Translations under genes and position numbers: made by a program
Assembly: GCA_000697355.1 (NCBI GenBank)
Contig: JNEN01000849.1
Span: 1-42,016, forward strand
Source of the DNA: Syncephalastrum monosporum B8922
Lineage: Eukaryota > Mucoromycota > Mucoromycetes > Mucorales > Syncephalastraceae
DNA length: 42,016 nt
Reading direction: 5' to 3'
Shown here: piece after piece, positions 32,861 to 42,016 of the stretch
Position numbering within the stretch: the first letter of the stretch is position 1
Layout of the letters: every line of letters starts with the position of its first letter
The notes under the pieces: generated by a model
Told to the model about the DNA's origin: nothing
Seen by the model: only the letters and a program-made list of their open reading frames with translations
Database searches by the model: none

Positions 32861-33290
32861 CACGTAGCAAGAAGGGGAAGGAGAAAGTAAAGTAAACAGC
32901 AAACTTGATACTGATGACGAGGGGAAAGGAAAGAAAAGAAAATGCAAAGGAAGGATCACAAGAAACTGAGAACTGTACTAGATAGGTTCTTGTTAACGGT
33001 CTCATCGCTTTTTGACGCCGCCAGATTTTCTTTTTCGGGTGGAGACAGCGAAAGGTCGTCGACATTGGCCTCCCGACGATCCATCGTCGATTCAAAAAAA
33101 CATCTTAACCGTCCTGATTTTCACACATGCAAACATTTGTCGCAAAACCAGCATGATGAGTCTGACACCTAACCCGACTTTACAAAACCCCTCACTATCT
33201 TTTAATTTTTTTTATTTTTTGCATAATTGATGTCATACCCGGCGAATTTTTTGATTCAGTTTACATCTCTTCCTCGTATTTCTTCATCTC
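32861..33290. promoter_or_regulatory. Divergent promoter, velvet / CYSTM genes
   Basis: 430 bp between start codons. It is AG-rich near the velvet start and T-rich near 33200-33230. No further gene is supported. Confidence 0.5.
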
Positions 33291-33690
33291 ATGAACAAAG
33301 GATACAATAGTCAGTACTACGGCGGCGGCGGCCAGAGCCAATCGTATGCACCTCCTCCGCCTCAAAACGCTTACTATGGACAACAGCAACAACACTACCC
33401 ACCACCTCAGCAACAGGGTAACACAATCGATCGCTCAGCCTCCGTTTAGCGAACTTATGCTATTGTAATTGCAGGCTATTATCCACAACAGCAGCCCATG
33501 TACTACCAACAGCAGCAGCAGCCTTCGGGTGGGGGTGGCGCGAATACGTGCATGGCATGGCAAGTAAATTTTTTTTTACCGAAAACCTTGAATCTAATTG
33601 CTGTTTTGTTTATTTGTGAATAGCCTTGCTGGTCTGTGTTTCTGCTGTGCCGCCGAGCAATGCTGCGAAATGTTGACCATGTGCTGCTAA
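33291..33690 (+). CDS. CYSTM-type cysteine-rich transmembrane peptide with a GC-AG intron
   Basis: Three exons, 33291-33417, 33475-33559 and 33624-33690, total 279 nt, or 92 aa. The N-terminal two-thirds is a Q/P/Y/G-rich flexible tail (GQQQQHYPPPQQQ, QQPMYYQQQQQPSGGG). The C-terminus is the short cysteine-rich membrane module (CMACLAGLCFCCAAEQCCEM) ending MLTMCC, as in CYSTM proteins, tail-anchored peptides linked to stress tolerance. Intron 2 begins GCAAGT and ends TAG. Using the GTAAAT four bases downstream of GC as donor would destroy the cysteine module. The start is the first ATG after the T-rich leader. Confidence 0.85.
33560..33623 (+). other. Non-canonical GC-AG intron (64 nt)
   Basis: The donor reads ATG|GCAAGT, matching the known GC-AG donor consensus; the acceptor is AATAG. 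The phase-2 junction forms a Cys codon (TG|C), giving CMACLAGLC. Confidence 0.8.
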
Positions 33691-36600
33691 ACGGTGAATC
33701 CGCAATCGTGAACGCTATGGTGTACTACTTTTTGCTTTTACATCCTTTTTGCGTAAGAAATATAATCTCGCGTGAGAGCGACGGATATACATTAAAGTAT
33801 ACATGGCGGGGCATCGTTAATGTATACCCTCATCTGATAGACAAAAATGTCAGCTTGAAGAATCTGTTCCTTGTAGCTATCAACATCTATTGTTGTTTAA
33901 AGTAGCACCAGAATCCACCTGCTGCATGTGTTGATATACACTACCCGGCTAATCGTATTAACCGCAACGTGTTCAACCCGATACAGTGGGAATTGAAATG
34001 AGAATAAGAACATGTGTCATGGGAAACCCCGAAGACACTATATGGTATTCTTTCATAGGCAGCGTTATTCCAGTTTTGAATTGAATCTGTCAAAAGACCT
34101 TATCACCACGTGATTTAGCTCGGTATGAAAGCTAATCAAAATATCATACGACTACATTTTCCAGTAAAGAAGAAGGATGCGTACAAGAACATATCTACCA
34201 ATAAAGAATAAAGTTGTGCTGAAACGATAGCGATCCATATTTAGATTGAGAACACTTTTGCTTAATGTGTCGCCGATAGGAAGGTCCGGCGCGGCGGGAT
34301 TTGTAAACCCAAATCCCACCTAGAGCTCGATTCTGGGGGAGATTATTCGTCGGCGGTACAATACTGAGGTGAAAAAGCGCAAATGGAGAATAAAGAGGTG
34401 ACTGCCAACGGCGAAAAGCACCATGGCAAAATATTTCGGTGACGCGATTTGTCACACATCTTCGTGATACGCGATCGGCGAAGATCTAGGACTTTTCGCT
34501 GCATGGCCACCGAGCTGAAGTGAGCCGACATGAATTTTTCATTCAAATCAAATACCATGTCCATAAGCACTTCTTTCAGCAACTTCCTATTATGATGATA
34601 TCCTAAGCGGTCTGTGCACGTCGTGCAGCAATCGCTTATGATTCTATTGCGGTATGGCGATGGCGATGTTGGGAATAGGCATACATCTTTATGATGTCAA
34701 TTATTGCGATGGACCAGTACTTACTTTACCAGTCGAAGTACATCGACCAGAGAAGCTAGAAGAAAGAGTGGAATAGTTTCCACAGTGACCACATAGAACC
34801 CCTTTCTAGACATGTATGAAACCTGGAATCCATTACGTGGGGAAAAAGTAGGATAACAGGTAGAGCGTATGGTACACGAAATATAGTGAAGGGTGATACA
34901 ATCGAGTAAGCACTTCTAGGTACGTCAGGCTACTGCAGGACCTGTCAATGAGCTCACGATTATGCTAACACTGAAGAAGCTTACATGGATGTTGCCAGTT
35001 TCCAGCCCTCGGTGCGGAATAACTGGTTCTCTATGTGCCTCATTGAATCATTGGGTCATTGGTCCTTGCTATAAAGAGATGATTTTTATATCAAATTCAG
35101 CGCTATTATAGAAAACAGAAGGCTCACTTTTTGCGACATCGCGCTCACTCTGAAATAATAAGAATCATCTGGTTTAGCAAGTGAAGTATAGAAGGATAGA
35201 GGATATGCGATGAAAGAAAAGAGCAAAGGGAAAAGAACCTGAAAGAATGCGTGTGTGTTTTTTTATAGAGAACGTAGCTGTGTATATTCAATTGAAACTA
35301 CATGGGCTCTACCTTGTACCTTTATACACATTCATTAAATTTATTAAAGTGGTATGATTTGGGTAATTGATCAATTCGAATCAACTCTAAAGATGCGTCA
35401 TAAGGGTATTTTCTGTTAGCCTAATCATGACTTCTTTTTATGCCGCATACAAGCACCAAAGTTATTGTGCCATTTGACACAATAAGTAAAGTCAAATCTT
35501 CTAAATCGAATAATTCTGCCCTTGGTGCTAATAACATTACAATTCCCCATAGTAGTTGATATCATATTTGGCTAATTGTGGCATCTCATACGCGCTTGCC
35601 TCAACAATACGTTATATTTTTATTCTGGATAAAATGCCTCGATATTATTCTTGAGAGATATGGATAGAGAGCAATCATATTTAGACACTGAGTGGTAATA
35701 TATCCAGAGTAGATACCGCCAGCAACGATACTAATCTAAATGGCTGTATATGTCTTACTAAACTGTATTTGTCCTTCTCATGCAACCCTCTTTCGAGTAA
35801 AATTGAGAATCTCATTTAGTTTCGCCTAGCGAGCACCGCGGTAGCTACTATATCCCAAGATGAGTGCGCTATTCACCCACTGAACCTTGATTTTCCTCGA
35901 AAATTATGTATCTGAGAAAATCAGATACTCAGCTTAGAATCGGTAAAGTCGGTCCAGTATATTGAATTGCGCCGATGAGTGCTAATTTGAGGTCAATACG
36001 GTAACAGTTGTATTCTTATATGGCTTAAGTGTACTGTTCACATTTAGGTAGGAGACAATAGCCATCTGCCATCTTTCGAGTATCCGGTATGAACCCTCTT
36101 TGATCCACACACCGGTTTATCCGATCTGATTTCAGATGTGGGGATCAAGTAATTAGCATCTACGTAATACATAGAAGAGGAGGTATATTTGGTGAGAATA
36201 AACATGTGGCCAAACTACCCTAGGTATGTATTGACTACATTATTCTATTAATCAGATCCCTTGCGATTTATTGCTTATTATATATCTTTTACCTTTCTAG
36301 ACATCCTGCTACTGTGTCAATCGTCTGTTACACTTACCAATTTCTCGTTGACAATAGCACAGTGTTCCCGTATAATAATGTACCCCTGTTCTGATTCTAA
36401 GTACAAATAATAGTCTACCATCTTGTATAATAAATAGCTGTACAGTTGCCACATCCTAGCTTGATGGTGCTTCTTTCTGCATGATAAGAACGGAAGCTGA
36501 AGACAAAAAGGAATGGCGCACAAGCTCTTTAGGGTATTCATGCATGTCTGTGTATATTTATGAAGACTGCTGCACCCAAATATGGGGCAAGTTTCTCAGC

Positions 36601-39110
36601 CTGATGTGCAACGCATTGATTAAAATGTAAAAAGAATTTAACTCTGGTGTAAGTCAGCATGATTACTCCAATAACCGGTTTCAAACATTGGGCAATTTAC
36701 AAACATGATTTAAATCAGCAGATCAATGTCTACGTAGCTCCGTACATACGTATCTTTTCCCAACGGTCAGAGCACTTTCCGATACCTTTTGTCTCCCATG
36801 TATAGCTTACACCCAGTTCCGGTAGTTTCTTCTGGCTGTGGGGAGCACATCTATGCAATGTTTACTTATACTGGTTGTTTACTGATAGGCTTGCATAGGG
36901 GATATGCATCCAGCAAAGGGTGCGTTTCAAATAGCCTGGACGTATTTTCATAGGAAGTGATAGGCTATAATAAGCTTCTTTTTCTGCTTCTGTAGCCACT
37001 TGGATGAGCCTGAAGGAGAGAGGACATTTGCAGAACTTTTAGATGGGGTTTCTAGTCCACGCGCGAGAATATATATATATAGGAACTGTACATACAATAC
37101 CGTGCTGGCTTGTCATCAAGACCAACTGCGAGTGATCAGCTATGAAACTGCATGAGGTCTCTTTATTTATTTTTGGTCAACATGGAATGACAAATGCACC
37201 CACACCTTCCGTATTGCAGGAGCAATTGTATATACTACCCCGTGACTCTAAAAGAAAGACTTGTACAAGGACGAGATTAGGAAAATAGGGTCCTGTCGTA
37301 CAATGCAAAATAGGAAAATAAGGTATGCTTATGATCTTTCCGTGAAAAAAATTAATTTGATATGTCGGATGAAAAAGGGTGAAGACTTCTCCGTATTACC
37401 ATGGGCATGGACTGGGTAAGGGACAGGCATACAATGTCGCCCTTTCTTTGCCCTAGGCAGGAGGAGCAAGTGAGTAATCAGGTTTCCCAGGTCTGCTTGA
37501 AATGGGGTGATTTTCTTCCTTTCTTCATTTGTCGCTGTATATCTGCTATAATGGAAAGGGTCTGCTGAGGGTTGCATGCCGTGTAAGGGTGTGGAATGCC
37601 GCCTGTGATGGAGTGTTCTATGCACAGGTATCCTTTCGAGCACAACTGATATATATAGGGTAGGAGAAGCACAGCAGGGGTGAACTGCCGACGAACATAT
37701 AACAGTGTATGTGTATGTACCTCAATGTATGTGCTTGGGCCACAGCAGAAAGTCAACAAGACGGTCTTTCCAGGGACTCATTCAGGGACGAGCACTCTAC
37801 TTGTTCAGGCTATTTTCTTGCTACATTCCATATCTCGGATGATGCATCCGAACGTAACTCCCCAACAAAGCTGAACCAAAAAGCAATGAAGCCATGGTGT
37901 GATTTAGATATACTTTTATATAGTGATTCCTGATGACCCCTCTCAGTGACAAATGACAATGGCGGGATGCTTTGTTTATGCTTGCCCCACACAAAGCCTT
38001 CCCATATGAAGCATGGGCGTAGATCACAGACGTTTCGAGCGACAGGTACATACAGACACGTGTTTTTCATAACACCGAACATCCGCCTTTTTTCTCAATA
38101 ACGTGCGTGCGCGCAAGGCAGGCGTAGCTCATGTGTGTCACACCAGTCCCTTGTCGGTGGTGCTGCAAGTGCTGACGCTTTGAGTGCTTCGTCTGCCCCT
38201 CCGCGGATCGCGGCGCGTGACACCAACGAAAAAGCGTCTGGTGACATTTTTCGCGGACCATTACGAGTTTGATATTTCAGTTGTCTGCTATTGCACCGTG
38301 TTAATGAAGATCAGGAGGACGCAACCGTCCTTCTCCGCTTACACGGGAACAGATGAAAAAATCGAATAGGCTGATGCCATAAAATATGAACTGTTTCTTC
38401 GTAGATATGCGTGCAAATAAATTCATGATGGACAGCTTGCATTGCAGGATGCGTGCATGATGATACTTGTGTAGAGAAGGGCGAGAGGAGTGAGGCCCGG
38501 AGAATAATTTTAGGCAAAGGGAGCATACAGGCAAGCCGATTGCCGAACGGTGTTTATGCTGGTTGGACACATCAACGCACATATGTACATGGATTCTGCA
38601 TGAAATACCAGCAGCTGTGTAAAAGTATTGTAAGCAGTAGAAGTAATGATAATAACGAGTGACCCCATCCAGTTGAAAGACCGGGTAACACAAGCGCGTG
38701 CTCCTTGCACTCCGACGGGTAGGATATGGTCTTCGAGGCACTCCTTCCTTTGGCTTTCACTGCCTGTGCTGTGTGTTGCTCTCTCTTTTTTTGTTTCGCT
38801 TCCTCTTTCCCACTGTCGCACGAAGCAAAAAAAACAGAGCTTAGCTTTTTTAAACTCGTACCCTGTTCTCTCTTCTTCTCCCCTTCTCCATCCGTCTCTT
38901 TCTTTCTTCCGCTTCCTCTTTTATATACAGCACAGTACTGCTCTCTGCTTTACTTTTCTTTTCTTTCTTCTTCTTTCACTCCTTGACTGGTCACAAGTGA
39001 AAAGAAAAAAGGTACAGTACAATACAGTACAAAGATATATTATACAAAAACAGTCGCAAACAAGGTACACTGTGTTTGTGTACCTTTCACTTGCTGCGTT
39101 ATTCCGGACT
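33691..39110. other. 5.4-kb AT-rich gene-poor region
   Basis: This lies between the CYSTM gene and the uORF of the RRM gene. Frames are short and stop-rich on both strands. I recognise no protein family, tRNA, long terminal repeat or terminal inverted repeat. A minus-strand frame near 34580-34345 has helical, basic character but no match I can name. From about 38720 the sequence becomes CT-rich and is probably the promoter and leader of the RRM gene. Confidence 0.55.
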
Positions 39111-39197
39111 ATGACTGAGATACGTATACATAGAGCTATCGCGATCACTCCATCTTGTCTCTCAAGCGTCATTGATCTTGTCTATACCCTCAAGTAA
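39111..39197 (+). promoter_or_regulatory. Upstream ORF (28 codons) in the leader of the RRM gene
   Basis: ATGACTGAG starts a 28-codon frame that ends in TAA 8 nt before the main ATG at 39206, in a different frame. With so short a gap, reinitiation at the main start would be inefficient, so the uORF could hold down translation, if the transcript includes it. The predicted peptide resembles nothing known to me. Confidence 0.45.
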
Positions 39198-39205
39198 TTC
39201 ACACA

Positions 39206-41829
39206 ATGGCCGACGCCTATCCATACCAGCCGATCATACGATTACCGAAGAGCAAAGCGAGCTCGTCATCGGCTCGCTCGAACAGCACCCAGCAGCAGCA
39301 GCAGCCGCCCGTACAGAACCCCCAGGACCTGAGTGAAGGAATCGAGCCGCTGGACACAGTCGTAACCGACACTCTCTATTTTGACGGCCTGACAGGCAAC
39401 GTGACGGAGACCGACCTTCGTAACCTGTTGCACCGTTGCCAACCATTAGAGTAAGTTTTACCCTTGACCCCCACACCCCTTTTCGGGGCCTTGGTTTGGA
39501 CCGTGTGTGTGAGGCGCGTGGACATGTGTTTTCTGTGCGCGTACGCAGCCCTATACAGAATACATGACCTCTCTCTTTCTCTCTTTGCTTTGTGTGTGAA
39601 AGCTTACACAATCTATTCTTTTGATCGTATAGAGTCGTTATCAACCGTGACGAAGGCAATGGCCACTTGCGATTCACGGACGCCAAATTAGGTAAGGCGA
39701 TGATCCCAACCACTCAAGTTTGAAGTTGCACCTTGGTTTTGGTTTCTTTTCTTTTCTTTTTTGGGTCTCACCATCTCTTGATAATAGCCGATCGAGTCTT
39801 TTCGCTGTACAATGGATTCACGTTCCCTGATGACAGCGGGCAGCTGCAATTTCGCGTGTATCACGAGGGAACAAACATCGAAAATGAGCCCAAAGGCCCT
39901 ATTCTGCAAGTGAAGAACCTGCCACTGCGTATCGATAACAATGGTCTCTACGATCTTTTCCGCCCTTTTGGCCCACTCAGCTTATGCAAGCCGATCGTCG
40001 AGGGCACCACTTTCCGTGGCACGGCCTTCGTTCAATACTTTTATCAGGGTGACTCGGATGAAGCACAAAAACAACTGGTAAGTACACGTACAGTACATCT
40101 GTATATGTGATATGTGTGTGCGTGGGTGTGTGGGTTGTACAACAGCCCCCCTCGCCGGACAACCCAGACATCATCTGATATGCTAATATTTCTAAATCAG
40201 AATGACAAGGTCTACGAGGGCAACGCACTGTAAGTACTATTTCGCGATCGCGCCCCTCTTTTACAAAGAAGGGAAGGGAAGGGCAGAAAAAGGAAGGGAG
40301 AAGGATGGGTTTGGGGGATATACAAAAAAAGACGCAAGTTGAGTTTCCGGGAAAAGGGGAGGGAAAGGGAATATCGTGTTCTGTGTCGATCGCAGGAAAG
40401 GGGACCTTCCTTCTGTGCACATGTGTCTGCGTGTAGTATATGTGTGCCTTTATATCTCTATATGGCGAACTGGACCCGAGGGTCCCTTCCTCTCTCTCTC
40501 TTCACTCTCTCTCTTTTCCACTTTTTTCTCTCTTCTTCTATACCTTCGGCCTAACCCATTTTATTTCTCAATTCATCCCGCTTAGCAACGTTGTCTCTTT
40601 TATGCCGTCCAAGACCCGTCCTGCACCACTTGCCGACCCGGTCAACAACACACATGTAAGTTTGGGAATTGTTTACTAAACAAAAAGTGAAAGGCTTGTC
40701 CCCCTTTTTTGTCCTTTTCTTTTTTCTTCTTTTCTTCCTTTTTTTTTTTTTTTGCTCATGCTGCTTTCTTTAACTCATCAGGGCCCGGGACCCACGATGC
40801 CAGCAATGATGCCCAACGAAAAAGCCGACGCGGGGTTTGTGGACTACATGAACCTGTACATCAAGAATCTGGACTCGTCCGTGACCAACAATGACTTGTT
40901 CAACATGTTTCGAAAGTTCGGCCGCATAGTGTCAGCCCGAGTGATGAGCAACCCCACCACGGGCCAATCCAAGGGCTACGGTTTTGTCAGCTATGACAAG
41001 GCAGAAGAAGCTGCCGCGGCCCTTCAAGAAATGAACGGGAAATTGGTCGCTTCCAAACAGCTCATTGTCGCTTATCACGAGCCCAAGAAACCCCGCCACG
41101 ACAAGGGCAGCAACAACAGTAGCAACAACAACAGCAACAATGGTAGCAACCATCACCAGCAACAGTCCAATCATCAGCACGCACAGCAGCACCAGGGTCC
41201 ATCCACCCAGCAAGGACAGCATCCATCCAGCAATCATATGGGTAACGGTGCATCGCCGTTTGGATTGGGCGCACCCACAGGCAATTCTCCTGCTGCCGCT
41301 GCGTCTATGGCTGCAGCTGTTGCTGCAGCTGGTTCGGTGACCAATGTCTCGTCGGGCATGGGCACGCCATACATGCCTCTCGACACGAGACACCCGTACG
41401 ACGTCAACATGGCTCCGCCCATCTCTGGTATGCATATTGCTTCGGTTCCAGCGGTTCGCATGACTGATTTTCCCTTGTTATTGTTTTAATTACAGTGCCA
41501 TCACCTGTGAGCGGTCTTGGGATTGATAACGTTGATCAGATTGCGATGAACATCAAGTCTATCGGTCAGAAACGCCCTCCTCCGCCGCATCCCATCCATC
41601 GCAAGGTAAGTTCCACCATCATACAAGTGTCCTTAGTTACTCATTCTATTTCTTACAGTTATCCACTGCAGACTCCAATTTTGGACAGGCACCGCTTCGT
41701 CTCTCGCCTCCTTTCTCTACTTCCCCAATGTCAGGCATCAGTAGCACCGGCCCATCCTTGGCTTCCCTCGCCTCGGGTCTCAATGTTCAGGCACGTCCTC
41801 TCCACCACCAACCGTTGCCCCATCACCAC

Positions 41830-41871
<42 letters not shown>

Positions 41872-42016
41872 GACTACCCACGGACGGGCAACAATAACAA
41901 CAGCAACAGCAACCGACCGACCCTGCGGCGCAAGGGCTCACTTGAATCCATCAGTTCTGTCATGACTGAGTCGAGCGCTACCGTTCAGCGACAGCGGTTA
42001 ACGGAGGCTGTCCAGC
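39206..42016 (+). CDS. RNA-binding protein with three RRMs and a polyQ region (3' end outside window)
   Basis: Exons: 39206-39450, 39633-39691, 39788-40077, 40201-40229, 40586-40655, 40782-41427, 41496-41605 and 41659 onward. At least 602 residues are coded before the right edge, in one frame. After a QP-rich start, RRM1 begins DTLYFDGLTGNVTETDLRNL. RRM2 begins GPILQVKNLPLRIDNNGLYD (RNP2-like LQVKNL, RNP1-like GTAFVQYF). RRM3 has LYIKNL and GYGFVSY, the most canonical RNP motifs. The linker is N/S/H/Q-rich (41100-41240), followed by Ala-rich and His/Gln tracts encoded by CAG repeats (41829-41870). The arrangement suggests a cytoplasmic PABP-like or Pes4/Mip6-like mRNA regulator. Whether a C-terminal MLLE domain follows cannot be seen. 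Confidence 0.88.
41829..41870 (+). repeat. CAG trinucleotide tract (polyQ)
   Basis: About fourteen CAG/CAA codons in frame within the RRM gene, coding a glutamine run after a His-rich stretch. The length is likely to vary between strains. Confidence 0.85.

Noticed and set aside
33636..33905. 89-codon plus-strand open frame after the CYSTM intron
   Set aside because: It reads the last CYSTM exon in the wrong frame; the cysteine-rich module appears only in the spliced frame.
34345..34582. Minus-strand frame considered as a mobile-element relic
   Set aside because: No recognisable reverse transcriptase, transposase or terminal repeats; too short to support a claim.
1..42016. CRISPR array, bacterial operon or biosynthetic gene cluster
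   Set aside because: No regularly spaced direct repeats, no Shine-Dalgarno-led gene series and no backbone biosynthetic enzyme such as a polyketide or nonribosomal peptide synthase.

Overview
The window is eukaryotic nuclear DNA from a filamentous fungus, most probably an early-diverging one (Mucoromycota, Mucorales-like). Genes are split by many short introns (about 45-80 nt, GT-AG, with one GC-AG). Intergenic DNA is AT-rich and full of homopolymers and microsatellites. The gene set includes a velvet regulator, a Chs7-type chitin synthase chaperone, a GT77-type glycosyltransferase and Q/N-rich proteins. The genus cannot be fixed from sequence alone. There are no bacterial-type operons, CRISPR arrays or intact transposons. 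I rebuilt the exon-intron structures by eye from splice sites, reading-frame phase and family conservation; for nearly every gene the exon lengths sum to a whole number of codons.

Layout, left to right. 1-2905 (+): the C-terminal part of a ubiquitin-specific protease-like gene, with an odd 159-bp tandem duplication near the left edge. 3650-6380 (-): CPSF73/Ysh1, the pre-mRNA 3'-end endonuclease. 7152-7854 (-): ribosomal protein eL27, divergent from a four-zinc-finger protein (8067-9299, +). 9650-10941 (-): Chs7-like chaperone. 10942-13452: mostly empty, with a 59-A tract and possible gene-fragment exons. 13453-14422 (-): HAD phosphatase of the pseudouridine-5'-phosphatase type. 15762-16515 (+): unknown secreted protein. 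16827-17906 (-): GT77-like glycosyltransferase with an in-frame stop. 18565-20389 (+): aldehyde dehydrogenase. 20754-21116 (+): small orphan protein. 21314-24447 (-): gamma-tubulin complex component (GCP5/6-like). 25863-27308 (-): orphan coiled-coil protein. 27810-29447 (+): NIPA-type magnesium transporter. 29563-30270 (-): ribosomal protein uL16 (RPL10). 31425-32860 (-): velvet-domain regulator. 33291-33690 (+): CYSTM-type cysteine-rich peptide with a GC-AG intron. 33691-39205: about 5.5 kb without a recognisable gene. 39206-end (+): triple-RRM, polyQ RNA-binding protein that runs off the right edge.

These are mostly unrelated housekeeping genes rather than a cluster. Themes that recur are RNA processing and translation (CPSF73, eL27, uL16, RRM protein), cell surface and secretion (Chs7, GT77, secreted protein) and cytoskeleton (GCP). 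Several divergent pairs share short promoters (eL27/zinc finger, coiled-coil/NIPA, velvet/CYSTM, GT77/ALDH).

I found no convincing new multi-gene system. The points most worth checking are gene-level: two genes whose in-frame stop would be removed by a weak, frame-preserving mini-intron, a GC-AG intron in the CYSTM gene, a duplicated exon-like unit at the left edge, a uORF just upstream of the RRM gene, and several orphan proteins.
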